DNA from: Bacteroidota bacterium
GTDB lineage: Bacteria; Bacteroidota; Bacteroidia; AKYH767-A; 2013-40CM-41-45
DNA: 64,000 nucleotides
Reading direction: 5' to 3'
Assembly: GCA_016711505.1 (NCBI GenBank)
Contig: JADJSV010000017.1
Span: 1 to 64,000, forward strand
Position 1 is the stretch's first letter. Each line of letters begins with the position of its first letter. The notes beneath the pieces are model-generated. The model was given only the letters and a program-made list of their open reading frames with translations, did not search any database and was not told the DNA's origin. Shown here one piece after another: positions 29,093 through 38,572 of the stretch. Position numbers and translations under genes: made by a program.

Positions 29093-29600
29093 TGAAAATA
29101 ATTATTTCTATTCTCTTACTGACAATAAGTTCCGCAACACATGCTCAACAAATTTTTGAAAAATATTTTTCAATCCACGGTACAGCCTGCGCCGCAGAAG
29201 ATTCCGATGGCCATTTTTGATATCTGTTCCTAGGACACTACTATAATGAAATGTGATAGCAACTTAAATCCAATCTGGACGAAAGCTTACGATTTTTCAA
29301 CTTACGTTTTTGAAATTCTGGATAATGGAAAATTGGCATGTGGCGGATATAAGTATGTTAATAATTTTCCGTCTCTTTATTTAGCTATTCTTGATTCAAT
29401 CGAGATTCACTAGTGCAAACTTGCCTGATGGGCCAATCAATTATTCAAATAACGGAACACAACTCAAAATTAATAGTAGAGGGATTATTTTGCTTCGAAA
29501 GCTACTTAATTAAGTTCAAGTTATAGTAGCTATAACCTATATGTTGGACACAGAGGAACAGGCTTTCAAGTCAATTCTCTATACTAATGGTGGAAATAAT
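29093..29600 (+). pseudogene. Decayed secreted-protein N-terminal part
   Basis: The start MKIIISILLLTISSATHAQQ is a clean signal peptide followed by IFEKYFSIHG, as in the propeller genes at 41630 and 42775. A stop comes at about 29217. Then, in other frames, IMKCDSNLNPIWTKAYDFST, VFEILDNGKLACGGYKYVNN and FPSLYLAILDS appear before further stops near 29420, 29450 and 29520. This is a gene with several independent lesions, more than single sequencing errors would explain. Downstream, the frame from 29587 may be its continuation or a second gene. Confidence 0.65.
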
Positions 29601-31321
29601 TTTCATCACTCATAGATGCCTAAGAAAACTGGTGGCTTCGATTTTTACAAATATACCTTGGGGCTCTTATCAAAAGAAAATATATTTTAAAGATGCACTC
29701 AATGGTTGGATAATGAATGGTTATTATGATTCATTAATTTATCATACAATAGATGGTGGAATAAATTGGACTGCAGATTCACTGCCATCACCAATGGGCG
29801 GTTATGCAAATAATGGAATTTCATTTGTTGATTCATTAACAGGTTTTTTAACAGGAAGATATTCGTTGATGAAAACAATGGATGGCGGATTAACATGGAC
29901 GGTGGTAGGCAATGTTTCCGGTGGCGATATAGCATTCAGGGATAGTCTGAACGGAATCCTTGTAAGTAGCAATGAGCTAATTTTCCAAACGACCAATGGT
30001 GGAATAAGTTGGGCTATGGTTTATCAAACACCTTTATTTTTATCCGTCAATAATTTCCCCAGAGCTTTTGTTTCGGATGGATCATTTTATGAATTTAATA
30101 ATGCCGGCGCTCTCCTCAAATCCAACGATGGAACTAATTGGAAATACATTACATGGAATACATTTCCTCGATCGTATGGAAATAGTGAAGATCCTCAACT
30201 GGCTATGAGCTCAGCAAAGAATGGCATTTTTGTAAGTGCGTCCGATTGCACACCTGGTTCCTGCGGAAACAGTACTTTTTATACCACTGATAGCGGATTT
30301 ACCTGGCATCAATTCGATTACTTGACGTGGAACACCGCCATTCAAACTAAATCTGATACTGAATGGTATTTCGTGGATTCATATTCTTTAACTTCCAACA
30401 CTATTCTCTATGAATCGAATGATCAGATGCAAACTTATTCTCAAATTTATAGTTTTAATGACAGGATCAGATATATAAACTTCGCCGATTCGCTACATGC
30501 CGTAGCTGCGGGTTATAACACTTATTATTCTCAGGATGGCGGACTAACCTGGTCTATGGCAACAGGAATCAATGCAACTTCCTGTTTTAATGGTACCTTT
30601 CCTGATGCCAAATATGGTTGGATGATTAGATATAATAAGCTAGCTAGGACAAGTGATTACGGTGCTACCTGGAATGTAATCTATACTGATCCGTCTTTTC
30701 AAAACTATTTCAAAAAAGTAATTTTTACAGACACGTTGCATGGATTTATTGCACATCAAAATGCACCTTCGTTTGAAATGACAATTGATGGAGGGAATAC
30801 ATGGACTACATTAAATTCTCCAGGCTACATTTATGATTTCTATATGACAGATTCATTAACGGGATGGGTTTCCACTCGACAGTGGAATATTTTATTCAAA
30901 CGATGGACTTCTAAGCTTCCAATTGCAATACGACTTACCCGTGTCCAATTTATTATTCTTAGATGAGGTTCATGGATATGCTGCAGCATCGAATTTATTT
31001 TTAAGTACAGATCAAACGAGTATTATAAATAATATTATTTCTGTCTCTGAAAAAGAAACTCCTCAGGTTGATATTTATCCCAATCCCGGAAATAATATTT
31101 TTCATATCAGAGTTCACGAAGGACTGCCCATTTTAAATTTCAAAGTGTTTGATCAATTAGGTCGAGAAATTATTGCTGTAAAAATGGTAGATAATCCTGA
31201 ATCTGAATTTGATCTTAAATACATATCTGCAGGCACCTATTTTATTTCCATACAACTTTCTAACGGGAGCATGATTCTACAAAAATTCATAAAATTGATT
31301 AGTACATTTTCTGTGATTTGA
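29601..31321 (+). pseudogene. BNR/Ycf48-like propeller protein with T9SS domain, frameshifted
   Basis: The open frame 29587-30966 gives repeats of the GWI...TIDGGINWTAD, TMDGGLTWTVVG, TTNGGISWAMV and SQDGGLTWSMA kind, the BNR/Asp-box or photosystem-assembly (Ycf48-like) propeller pattern. Near 30900 one base is lost, and the frame from 30923 carries on with LFLDEVHGYAAASNLFLSTD and a sorting domain (VDIYPNPGNNIF ... GTYFISI ... LQKFIKL). Its own start is missing or lost in the decayed part upstream (29093-29600), so an exported product is unlikely. The predicted role was a secreted repeat protein of unknown ligand. Confidence 0.7.
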
Positions 31322-31365
31322 AACAATTTCCAACACTTGAAGTGGACATAGTTAGAAGTTTAATT

Positions 31366-31402
31366 TGAATATATAATTCAACTGAACATTCCGCCAATCA
31401 GG
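31366..31402 (+). repeat. Short dispersed repeat, copy 1
   Basis: ATATATAATTCAACTGAACATTC and the following GCCAATCAG closely match 32399-32432 in the same orientation. Weaker similarity lies after the Kelch gene at about 34450. There is no coding potential. Confidence 0.4.
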
Positions 31403-31455
31403 AGAAATTAAACAGGCAATATTCTACTTTTATTTCTAAAGCTCCGCAGAGATTT

Positions 31456-31734
31456 CTATTTCGGATTAGAAATTTCTATGCTCGAACTGTCTTTTGATAT
31501 TTTTACATTATTCTTTTTCGACCCATCCTTATTTTCTACGCTAACACCATTTTCATTCATTTTTATAGTTGTGCCTTCTTTCTGTGATGCAGAATCAACA
31601 ACTATAGTTTTATTTTCCTCGCTGGCAACAGGAGCAGGAGCTGCTTCAACAGGTTCCTTAGTTTCAGTTTGGCTGTTGCACGCAGCGAATACCAGCATTG
31701 TCAGGGCTCCGAATAAAATAATGTTCTTTTTCAT
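31456..31734 (-). CDS. Small lipoprotein
   Basis: The start is taken at 31734, where MKKNIILFGALTMLVFAACN has a proper lipoprotein signal with the lipobox FAAC; the longer frame from 31803 would put 23 extra residues before it. The mature part (about 73 residues) is low-complexity and very charged: EAAPAPVASEENK, then DSASQKEGTTIKMNENGVSV and repeated K/D/S segments. I recognise no family. It is a likely outer-membrane-anchored periplasmic protein and stands alone between convergent and divergent neighbours. Confidence 0.65.
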   Translation of the reverse strand: MKKNIILFGALTMLVFAACNSQTETKEPVEAAPAPVASEENKTIVVDSASQKEGTTIKMNENGVSVENKDGSKKNNVKISKDSSSIEISNPK

Positions 31735-31992
31735 ATGGCTTTTGGGTGAATACTTTTCTTTAAAGGTAATAAATAAAATGTATTGACAATTTTTTCTGTT
31801 CAAAGACTTTAAATTTGATTGTAAACGATTAATTCACTTTTTGATAAAATAATTCAGATGCTATGTAGTCTAAAATGTTGTTACACCTTTTGCCAATTCT
31901 TTACTTGTTTTTAAAAAGAATTTATATACTTATATTGAACAAGATGATGAAAATTATCGGTTAATTTTACGAAAACAATAAAATAGATTAAA

Positions 31993-32394
31993 ATGAATCT
32001 TGTGAAAGGACAGATAATTGAATGGACTGAAAAAGTCTTTTTAGATCATGGAAAGAATGCAATCTTTTGTGGAGAGCGAACTAATACAGGCCAGATAATT
32101 AAAGAAAGCTATGGAGACAAAAGAGGCCAGCACACATTTACGATATTGATTCAGGCAAGCAAAGGTTATCAGGCATTATCGGTTGGGAAAAATGTTTGCA
32201 GAAAAGGCCGTAATGTTTACAGGACAGCTAAAATTATTAAAGATGTAGATCAAAAAATTAAAACTGAATTAACAATTGAAAAGTCTAAAAGAGCTATTGC
32301 TGCGAAGCAGAGAAAATATAAAAACTGGATCGATGAAGGTAAAACGAGTAAGCTCAAAAAAATCCCATCCGGAATTTTGAAAAGTAATATTTAA
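31993..32394 (+). CDS. Hypothetical basic protein
   Basis: The protein is 133 residues with many lysines and arginines. VKGQIIEWTEKVFLDHGKNA and TGQIIKESYGDKRGQHTFTI suggest a small beta domain, followed by a basic helix (KSKRAIAAKQRKYKNWIDEG). No signal peptide is present. Its charge fits a nucleic-acid-associated protein, but no family is recognised. Confidence 0.5.
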   Translation: MNLVKGQIIEWTEKVFLDHGKNAIFCGERTNTGQIIKESYGDKRGQHTFTILIQASKGYQALSVGKNVCRKGRNVYRTAKIIKDVDQKIKTELTIEKSKRAIAAKQRKYKNWIDEGKTSKLKKIPSGILKSNI

Positions 32395-32749
32395 CAAATT
32401 ATATATAATTCAGCTGAACATTCAGCCAAACAGTGAAACTGATAACGTTGAATTGACCTGCTAGGCCTAATCTTCAACCGAATCATAAATGCAAATTAAA
32501 TATACTGTTGTGTCAAATTCAACTTTTTAATATTGTAAACTGTACGACGATAGGCGGATTTGGATATTTTACTAAAGAGTAGCTTTTAAAGAAGAAATAT
32601 TGTTCATTTTTTTAATCCGGATTTGGAATTGTAAAAAATAATTTTAATTTTGAAGAACCATTCTGAAATATTGCGAAGATTTTTAATTGCAATGATTATT
32701 TATTTTGGTTTTTTTATAATTCTTAGGATCAAATCTCAAACGCAACACG
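32395..32749. repeat. Intergenic stretch holding short dispersed repeat, copy 2
   Basis: The only recognisable element is at 32399-32432 (ATATATAATTCAGCTGAACA followed by TTCAGCCAAACAG), a relative of 31366-31402. The next 50 bases (TTCAACCGAATCATAAATGC) resemble about 22423-22460. I see nothing else in the rest. Confidence 0.4.
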
Positions 32750-34441
32750 ATGAAAAAACTAAATACAACCGTCCACATTTCTGCGATTCTGTTTTTTTTG
32801 TCTCTGACAACTTTTTCATCCTTGTATGGACAAAGTGGTTTGTGGACATGGGTACATGGCGACAGTGCTTATTATACCTCACCTGTCTACGGAATAAAAG
32901 GAATAGCCGATAGCAGCAATGTTCCTCCCGGATTGTATGCACCAGTTTACTGGACAGGTAAAGACGGTAAGTTTTGGATATATGGCGGCAAGGATTACAA
33001 CTCCGGATATTATTCAGATCTCTGGCAATTTGACCCTGATTCCAGAATGTGGACATGGGTAAAAGGAGATAGCGGCCTGATCAATCAGCCACCGACTTTT
33101 GGTACCAGAGGTGTTTCTTCTCCAACAAATTCTCCCGGTTGCCGCGGACTAGGTTGTCCTGCCTGGACAGACACCAGTGGTAATCTATGGCTTTATGGAG
33201 GATATGTAAAAAACCGAACCGGTACAATTCAGTACAATGCTATGAATGACCTATGGAAATTTGATATTCAAACAAAAGAATGGACATGGATGCAGGGAGA
33301 TTCAGTAAGAACACCCAGGGTACTGGGTACAAAATACGTGTCAAGTCCTGCAAATACTCCCGGTTGGAAGGATGAGTGTTCTGATAGCTGGGTAGATGCA
33401 AATAACAATTTTTGGTTTTACGGTGGAGGTGAAGATTTCTGGCCGGAGCAGTTGTTATGGCGATATAGTCCTTCTACAAATGAATGGACATGGATGTCGG
33501 GCAGTAGTATTTTTACTCAGGGATATTATGGAACAAAGGGAGTTTTTGATACTCTTAACTATCCGGGAAAACGTTTTGCCCATACTTCATGGACGGGTGC
33601 CGACGGGAAGTTTTGGTTATTCGGAGGAAGCTATACCGGCCTTGTTTACGATAAGTTTCTGAATGATCTCTGGTGTTTTGATCCAATGCAAAACTCCTGG
33701 GCTTGGTTTGCAGGGGATGATTCAATTTCAGGATATGGACATTACGGTCCTGAATGCATTCCTGCTGATACTGTAACACCTGCAAATGGAATTGAAGGAA
33801 GAGCTGCATGGACAGATCAAGATGGTAACCTATGGAAGTTTGGAGGAAAATTTGAAAACCCTGCCAATGCTTATACTTATAATCAATCGTTACTGTGGTG
33901 CTTTCACATGCAAACTAAAAGCTGGATGCTCGTTAATTCACCGGTTCCTAATCCAAATAATAATCTTGATGTACAAAGACAATTTGGTGCAATAGGTGTT
34001 CCGGATATAAACAGTCATCCGGGTTCAAGGTGTGGTACAGCAAGTTTTAAAGACCGTAACGGAGTCTTCTATCTTTTTGGCGGACTTACCAAAACAGCTC
34101 CCGGTCCCTTAGGTGGAGGACTTGATATTACCGTCAATGACATGTGGAGCTATGAACCGGATCCTGCTTGTTTGATTATTGCTGGTGTAAACGAACCTTT
34201 GTCAAATGAAGTTGAAGTAACAGTTTTTCCCAATCCTGTAGCTCATGAACTTACTATAAAACAATCCGCCGGAAATTATTTCGAGAGATTTGATTTGTTG
34301 AATTTAAACGGACAACTAATTCATAGTGGTAAATTAGGAATTGAAGCCAAACTTTCAGTTGAAACATTCACTTCGGGAGTGTACATTCTTCGACTGTATA
34401 ATGCTACCGGTTTTAGATTTTTCAAAGTGCTGATTCAATAG
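32750..34441 (+). CDS. Kelch-repeat T9SS protein
   Basis: The protein is 563 residues. A signal peptide ends at SLYGQ (near residue 28). About six Kelch-type repeats follow, each with an FWIYGG/LWLYGG/FWLFGG strand, a NDLWKFD or DLWQFDP turn and a MWTWVKGDS strand, spaced about 65 residues, so a beta-propeller of the galactose-oxidase shape is expected. The C-terminal 80 residues are a T9SS sorting domain (VTVFPNPVAHELTI ... SGVYILRLYNATG ... FKVLIQ). It is intact. No copper-oxidase active-site residues stand out, so a binding or structural role on the surface is more likely than catalysis. Confidence 0.85.
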   Translation: MKKLNTTVHISAILFFLSLTTFSSLYGQSGLWTWVHGDSAYYTSPVYGIKGIADSSNVPPGLYAPVYWTGKDGKFWIYGGKDYNSGYYSDLWQFDPDSRMWTWVKGDSGLINQPPTFGTRGVSSPTNSPGCRGLGCPAWTDTSGNLWLYGGYVKNRTGTIQYNAMNDLWKFDIQTKEWTWMQGDSVRTPRVLGTKYVSSPANTPGWKDECSDSWVDANNNFWFYGGGEDFWPEQLLWRYSPSTNEWTWMSGSSIFTQGYYGTKGVFDTLNYPGKRFAHTSWTGADGKFWLFGGSYTGLVYDKFLNDLWCFDPMQNSWAWFAGDDSISGYGHYGPECIPADTVTPANGIEGRAAWTDQDGNLWKFGGKFENPANAYTYNQSLLWCFHMQTKSWMLVNSPVPNPNNNLDVQRQFGAIGVPDINSHPGSRCGTASFKDRNGVFYLFGGLTKTAPGPLGGGLDITVNDMWSYEPDPACLIIAGVNEPLSNEVEVTVFPNPVAHELTIKQSAGNYFERFDLLNLNGQLIHSGKLGIEAKLSVETFTSGVYILRLYNATGFRFFKVLIQ

Positions 34442-34612
34442 ATCTCTAATTTCCGCTCAACATTCGCCTATCATTGCACAACTTACAATTTACAACGGTT
34501 GAAATGGATACAGAGGTAAGTTTATTTACATCTATAATACAGTTGTACATTTCGTTAATCGAAAAAAAACAATAAGAGAGAAAATGATAAAGATGAAATT
34601 ATCTCCATTTAA

Positions 34613-35044
34613 TCATTCATTCTCTTTAATACAAAACTCCTGCATGATTTCATCAATCCACAGCCTCTCATCTTCTTCAGCCTTTTGAATTTTCACAGGA
34701 ATTAATTCTGAGATTTCATTTATTATTGCATTCAATTTCGATTCATCGAATTTAAAATATTCGTTTGTGATCAAATCAATTGCAACACATAACTCAGTTA
34801 ATTTCTTCTTTGCGTCATTCAAATTATCCATTATTTGCTCAAGTGAATTTAACTTCAAACTTATGCCAATATGTAACGGAATGTCAGTACTTAATTTCAA
34901 AAGCAGATCTCTTAGATCGGAATCCTCAGTAAATGATGTGGCAACTTTTTCTCTTACAATTTGCCTAAGTTCTTTTGCCCTTAGATAGATAATTTCATTT
35001 TGATTATGTATCATAATATTTTTAATTAGATTTTTAATTTGCAA
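34613..35044 (-). CDS. Helical-bundle protein, distant four-helix-bundle (IVS-protein) relative
   Basis: The protein is 143 residues and nearly all helical. The segment RDLLLKLSTDIPLHIGISLK followed by SLEQIMDNLNDAKKKLTELC resembles the core of the four-helix-bundle family related to 23S rRNA intervening-sequence proteins (LxxAxxSIxxNIAEG, then an A-x-GSLxELxxxL helix). The resemblance is weak, and the usual GxxR is absent. A shorter start is possible at MIHNQNEI (residue 11). A GxxExxY gene follows downstream on the same strand, beyond a palindromic repeat. Confidence 0.45.
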   Translation of the reverse strand: MQIKNLIKNIMIHNQNEIIYLRAKELRQIVREKVATSFTEDSDLRDLLLKLSTDIPLHIGISLKLNSLEQIMDNLNDAKKKLTELCVAIDLITNEYFKFDESKLNAIINEISELIPVKIQKAEEDERLWIDEIMQEFCIKENE

Positions 35045-35119
35045 CTATTCAACTATTTCAATGGACCACTTTAATATTCAAAAAACATACTAAGACCAAG
35101 ATTCGCAGGAATAAACCAA

Positions 35120-35225
35120 GTCAGAACCAGGATTTGTCTGATTGTTGGATTTTTTGGATAGGATAAACCGCTTTCGACTTACTGAATCTATATAATCCAT
35201 AAATCAGACAAATCCAGGTTCTGAC
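35120..35225. repeat. Palindromic intergenic repeat, GTCAGAACC-GGATTTG family
   Basis: The left arm 35120-35151 and the right arm 35194-35225 are reverse complements over about 32 bases with few mismatches (GTCAGAACCAGGATTTGTCT outside, ATTGTTGGATT inside). The same arms recur at 60365-60496. A more decayed relative may be at about 35722-35825. Confidence 0.8.
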
Positions 35226-35251
35226 TTTCCGCTTCAGACATTCTCCCAGTT

Positions 35252-35680
35252 TCAAACTTTTTTCCGGTTCAGCAATCTTTTAATCTGCAAACTCTGCGCT
35301 CCAAAATTCAAGAGCAGTCCAACTTCCAAATTATATGCTTCTAGATAGTTCATAGCTTGTGCCAAATGAACGGGCTCTAATTGAATCACAGCTTTAATTT
35401 CAACTGAGATGATTTTATTTATAAGGAAATCTACTCTTCTTGTTCCTATATTTTCTCCCCTATACAGAATTCGCATTTCAAATTCCCGATCAAATTTTAT
35501 TTGATTTTTTGCAAACTCAAATTCCAATGCTCGTTGGTAGATCACTTCCTGAAATCCATTGCCTAAATGATTGTGAACTTCCATCGCTAAACCGATGATC
35601 TGTCCCGTCATCTCTGAATATTTATAAGTTTCGTCAATCATACAACAAAGATCACTGAAAGTGTTCTTCTTCACAACCAA
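35252..35680 (-). CDS. GxxExxY family protein
   Basis: The protein is 142 residues. It has the defining segment LGNGFQEVIYQRALEFEF (GxxExxY) after EVHNHL, then RRVDFLINKIISVEIKAVIQ and a C-terminal LLLNFGAQSLQIKRLLN, all in family order. The D and E-x-K residues of the central strand match the PD-(D/E)XK fold to which the family is assigned. The biological role is unknown. The first 15-20 residues are non-conserved, and a later start is possible. The palindromic repeat at 35120 lies just downstream. Confidence 0.9.
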   Translation of the reverse strand: MVVKKNTFSDLCCMIDETYKYSEMTGQIIGLAMEVHNHLGNGFQEVIYQRALEFEFAKNQIKFDREFEMRILYRGENIGTRRVDFLINKIISVEIKAVIQLEPVHLAQAMNYLEAYNLEVGLLLNFGAQSLQIKRLLNRKKV

Positions 35681-36072
35681 TATTTGATGGTGATTTAAGT
35701 AGAAATTCTTCGAAAATGGATAAACCGGAACTTGTCCGATTTTGAAGCTACATTATGGACGCTTATTATTTTGCAATACATGAATGCTAAAAATCCAATC
35801 ATCGGACAAATGCCTGATTAGACATTTTTGAGGCGATGAAAAAGAATATAATTATTTAGACGATAAGGATAAAGTTTGGAAAATAATTAACCGAAAAAGG
35901 TAATCAACGCTTGAAGTGATTCGGAATTTGAATGGTTTCTTAAAATATCTCTGAATTCTCTTTTAAAAGAATATTTAAAACTTTTGTTATATTTATACGT
36001 GATTTCTATTATATTTCCAAAATAATTCTTTCACTTTCAGAAATCGAATAACAAATAATAAATAAAATTTCA
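35681..36072. other. Intergenic stretch, possible decayed palindromic repeat
   Basis: At 35722-35825 AAACCGGAACTTGTCCGATT and AATCATCGGACAAATGCC are partial reverse complements and resemble the arms of the GTCAGAACC family. The rest is AT-rich and should contain the promoter of the 36073 gene, with TATATTTC near 36011 as a weak candidate. Confidence 0.35.
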
Positions 36073-37353
36073 ATGAATTACTTTTCAAGACTGATTTTAA
36101 CCTGGCTTTTCATAACTCCTGCTACACTGTTTTCACAAGTAGACTCGATCACAATTACGCATCATTGGGAATTTTTTGACGGGGATAGTACGATTGAAAA
36201 TATCGTCGATTCATTTTTAACAGGAATTCATGTGAGTAAATTTGTGTATGATGTAAATTACAACCCGGTGAGAAGGACTAATTACATTTGGGGTCAACAA
36301 GGATTGATTGATTCGACAACGGAAACCTACACAAATGGAACATGGATCAATTTTCATCAAACCAATAATCAATTTTACCCAAATGACAGCTTGCATATTT
36401 CTACAAAATATTATTACATTAATAATGCAGGAGTGTTTGACACGAACGGAACCCGTGTCACAATTACATTTGATTCAATTACGAATACGAAAATCGTACT
36501 TCAGGAAGAAATGAATTACAATTCGCCGTGGTCCAATGCCCGACGCGATTATTACACTTTCGATTCACTAAACAGAGTCAGATATCGTCTTTCGGAGTTT
36601 GGCGCGAATCTTCAACCATCAAGTGATCAATACAATTATTATTTATCAAATGATTCAATAGATTATTTTTTATACCATACGTACCAATCCGGTGTCGTAT
36701 CGGATACTGACAGTGTAACATATTTATATAATTCAAATGGCTTTCTTATAGAAAAAACAGTATTTAATATTTGGAATCTCAACCTTTTTAGGCCTGATGA
36801 GATGAGAAGATACACATATGATGCAAATAATAACATGCTTTCATCTTGCAATCATTTGTGGGATAATGTAAACGGATGGTATATTTTTCCTGATTCCACC
36901 TGGAGTACTTACAATTCGAATAATCAAATTACAGAAACTGCAACTTCTTTTGACGGTGGGGCTGGAAATCACGGTTGGCACTTCTATGACGGACAGAACA
37001 GGCCGGATTCAGCACTCTACATAACATGGCCTCATGGCGGCGATACGCATTATTAGTACTATAAGATGGAATATCCAATTCTGAATTCAATAAATAAAAC
37101 TGAAGCTGTACAAAATTTAAAAATATATCCTAACCCCTCTTCTGCCAAAATCTTTTTAGACATAAAAGATATTTCCAAATTGAAAAGAATAGAAATCACT
37201 GATGCAACAGGTAAAATGCTAAAGTCAGAACAATACGGTTCAGTAATCACTTCAATTGACATTTCCAATCTCCGGCAAGGAATTTATTACTTACATGCTG
37301 TGTATATGGATCGAAAAGGAGAATTTATACCTTTCGTAAAAACGAATCCTTAA
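36073..37353 (+). pseudogene. T9SS protein with in-frame stop before the sorting domain
   Basis: The first frame of 327 residues has a signal peptide (LFSQVDS) and then repeats of the type YDVNYNPVRRTNYIW, YTFDSLNRVRYRLSEF and YTYDANNNMLSSCNHLW, the YD-like pattern also seen in the 45577 gene. It stops at TAG 37054-37056. The same frame resumes at once with YYKMEYPILNSINKTEA and a full sorting domain (LKIYPNPSSAKIF ... QGIYYLHAVYMD). No frameshift is needed; one C-to-T change (CAG to TAG) would explain it. If real, the truncated product lacks its T9SS signal and would remain in the periplasm. Confidence 0.75.
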
Positions 37354-37418
37354 ATAATCTGAAATTTATTTTTTTACCTGCTTCCAATCTTAAGATTAAA
37401 CGGCCGCTTTTGTTTTCA

Positions 37419-38363
37419 CTAGAATATTAAAATTTTCTCCACTCCCATTGTAGTTTTCAAAAGATAAAGTCCGGGTAAGAGATTTTGAATATTTACCAAA
37501 TTATTTCCCACTGAAATTTTAAGTGTTGAGATACATTTACCAGTCAGATCAGTAATCACAACTTTATCATCATCGAAATCAGATTGAATGTTGATCAATC
37601 CATCAGACGGATTTGGAAAGACAGATATCTTTTTCATTTTATCAGGATTATTTGCACCCAATGTAATATTCATACAATCATCGCCTGGTTGCAAATAAAA
37701 AACATAGTCTACATTGTTTTCATGAAAACAGTCAAAGGTTACGCCGTTTTCAAAGCAATAAAAATTAGGAAAAAATCCAAAAGAACTGCCTATACCTTCG
37801 TACCAGTAATAATATGGAATAGCGTCGCAACCCAAATTAGAGGTAGTAAAATTAAACCTTCGCACAGGTTGCCCTGATAACTGAATGGTATCTATTTGGG
37901 TCAGAACAACTGTTGCCCGACCTTGAAAAGCGAAATAAACAGAATCACTCAATGAAAAAGTGTCTCCAATTTGCATTCCAAAATCATACAATAAAATTTC
38001 CTGACCTGTATTAAAATAAAAAGAATTATACAGGCCAACAATACTATTGTTATATGATGAATCCTGGAGATAAAAAACTTTTTGTCCATCTATTCTGTAA
38101 TACCCAACAACAGATGAACTAATTGTATCACTTGGATCAAGATTGTATGACTCATTTAGTATTTTGTATGTAAATCCATTCATGGAGGTGTCTCCAAGCG
38201 AGAAATATCTATAATTAAAACAGTAAAATGCTCCAGGAGCACCACCTCCGGAGAAACATTCAGTAATTACCCAGTTTGCTGTGCTATCCGGAAATGGAAG
38301 TGCTAATTGAGAATAAGAATGTTTTGTTATTAAGAAAAAACAAATAATTAAGATCCTTTTCAT
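37419..38363 (-). CDS. T9SS-sorted secreted protein, unknown body
   Basis: The protein is 314 residues and intact. A signal peptide ends near HSYSQ (residue 18). The body (about 20-235) is beta-rich, with FYFNTGQEILLYDFGMQIGD and GIGSSFGFFPNFYCFENGVT, matching the frequently seen DIQIGD-x-F...GIGS pattern of Bacteroidota exported proteins; I know no enzymatic role for it. The last 75 residues are a sorting domain (ISVFPNPSDGLINI ... PGLYLLKTTMG ... KILIF). It is convergent with the broken gene at 36073. Confidence 0.75.
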   Translation of the reverse strand: MKRILIICFFLITKHSYSQLALPFPDSTANWVITECFSGGGAPGAFYCFNYRYFSLGDTSMNGFTYKILNESYNLDPSDTISSSVVGYYRIDGQKVFYLQDSSYNNSIVGLYNSFYFNTGQEILLYDFGMQIGDTFSLSDSVYFAFQGRATVVLTQIDTIQLSGQPVRRFNFTTSNLGCDAIPYYYWYEGIGSSFGFFPNFYCFENGVTFDCFHENNVDYVFYLQPGDDCMNITLGANNPDKMKKISVFPNPSDGLINIQSDFDDDKVVITDLTGKCISTLKISVGNNLVNIQNLLPGLYLLKTTMGVEKILIF

Positions 38364-38535
38364 GGTTTGAATATTGAGTACTTTTAAAGTTATAAGTCGG
38401 CTTCGTTTGACTAAGCTATCGAAAATAATTTAAATATAAATCTTTTACGAATAAATTAAAAGGAATAATTAAAACTCATGTTTCTTAATGGGATCAGACT
38501 AGCTATGGCAACCCTTCAATATTCATTATTTTATA

Positions 38536-38543
38536 TACTTTTG
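38536..38543 (+). promoter_or_regulatory. Candidate -7 box for the 38573 gene
   Basis: TACTTTTG matches TAnnTTTG and lies 29 bases before the start codon. I see no clear TTTG at the -33 distance. Confidence 0.3.
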
Positions 38544-38572
38544 TCCCTTAACGTGATCAAAGTCCCTATAGT

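Noticed and set aside
32650..32913. Open frame with a hydrophobic stretch just before the Kelch gene
   Set aside because: It needs a TTG start and runs 160 bases into the well-supported Kelch gene in another frame. No ribosome-binding site or family support exists, so the hydrophobic text is probably chance in AT-rich DNA.
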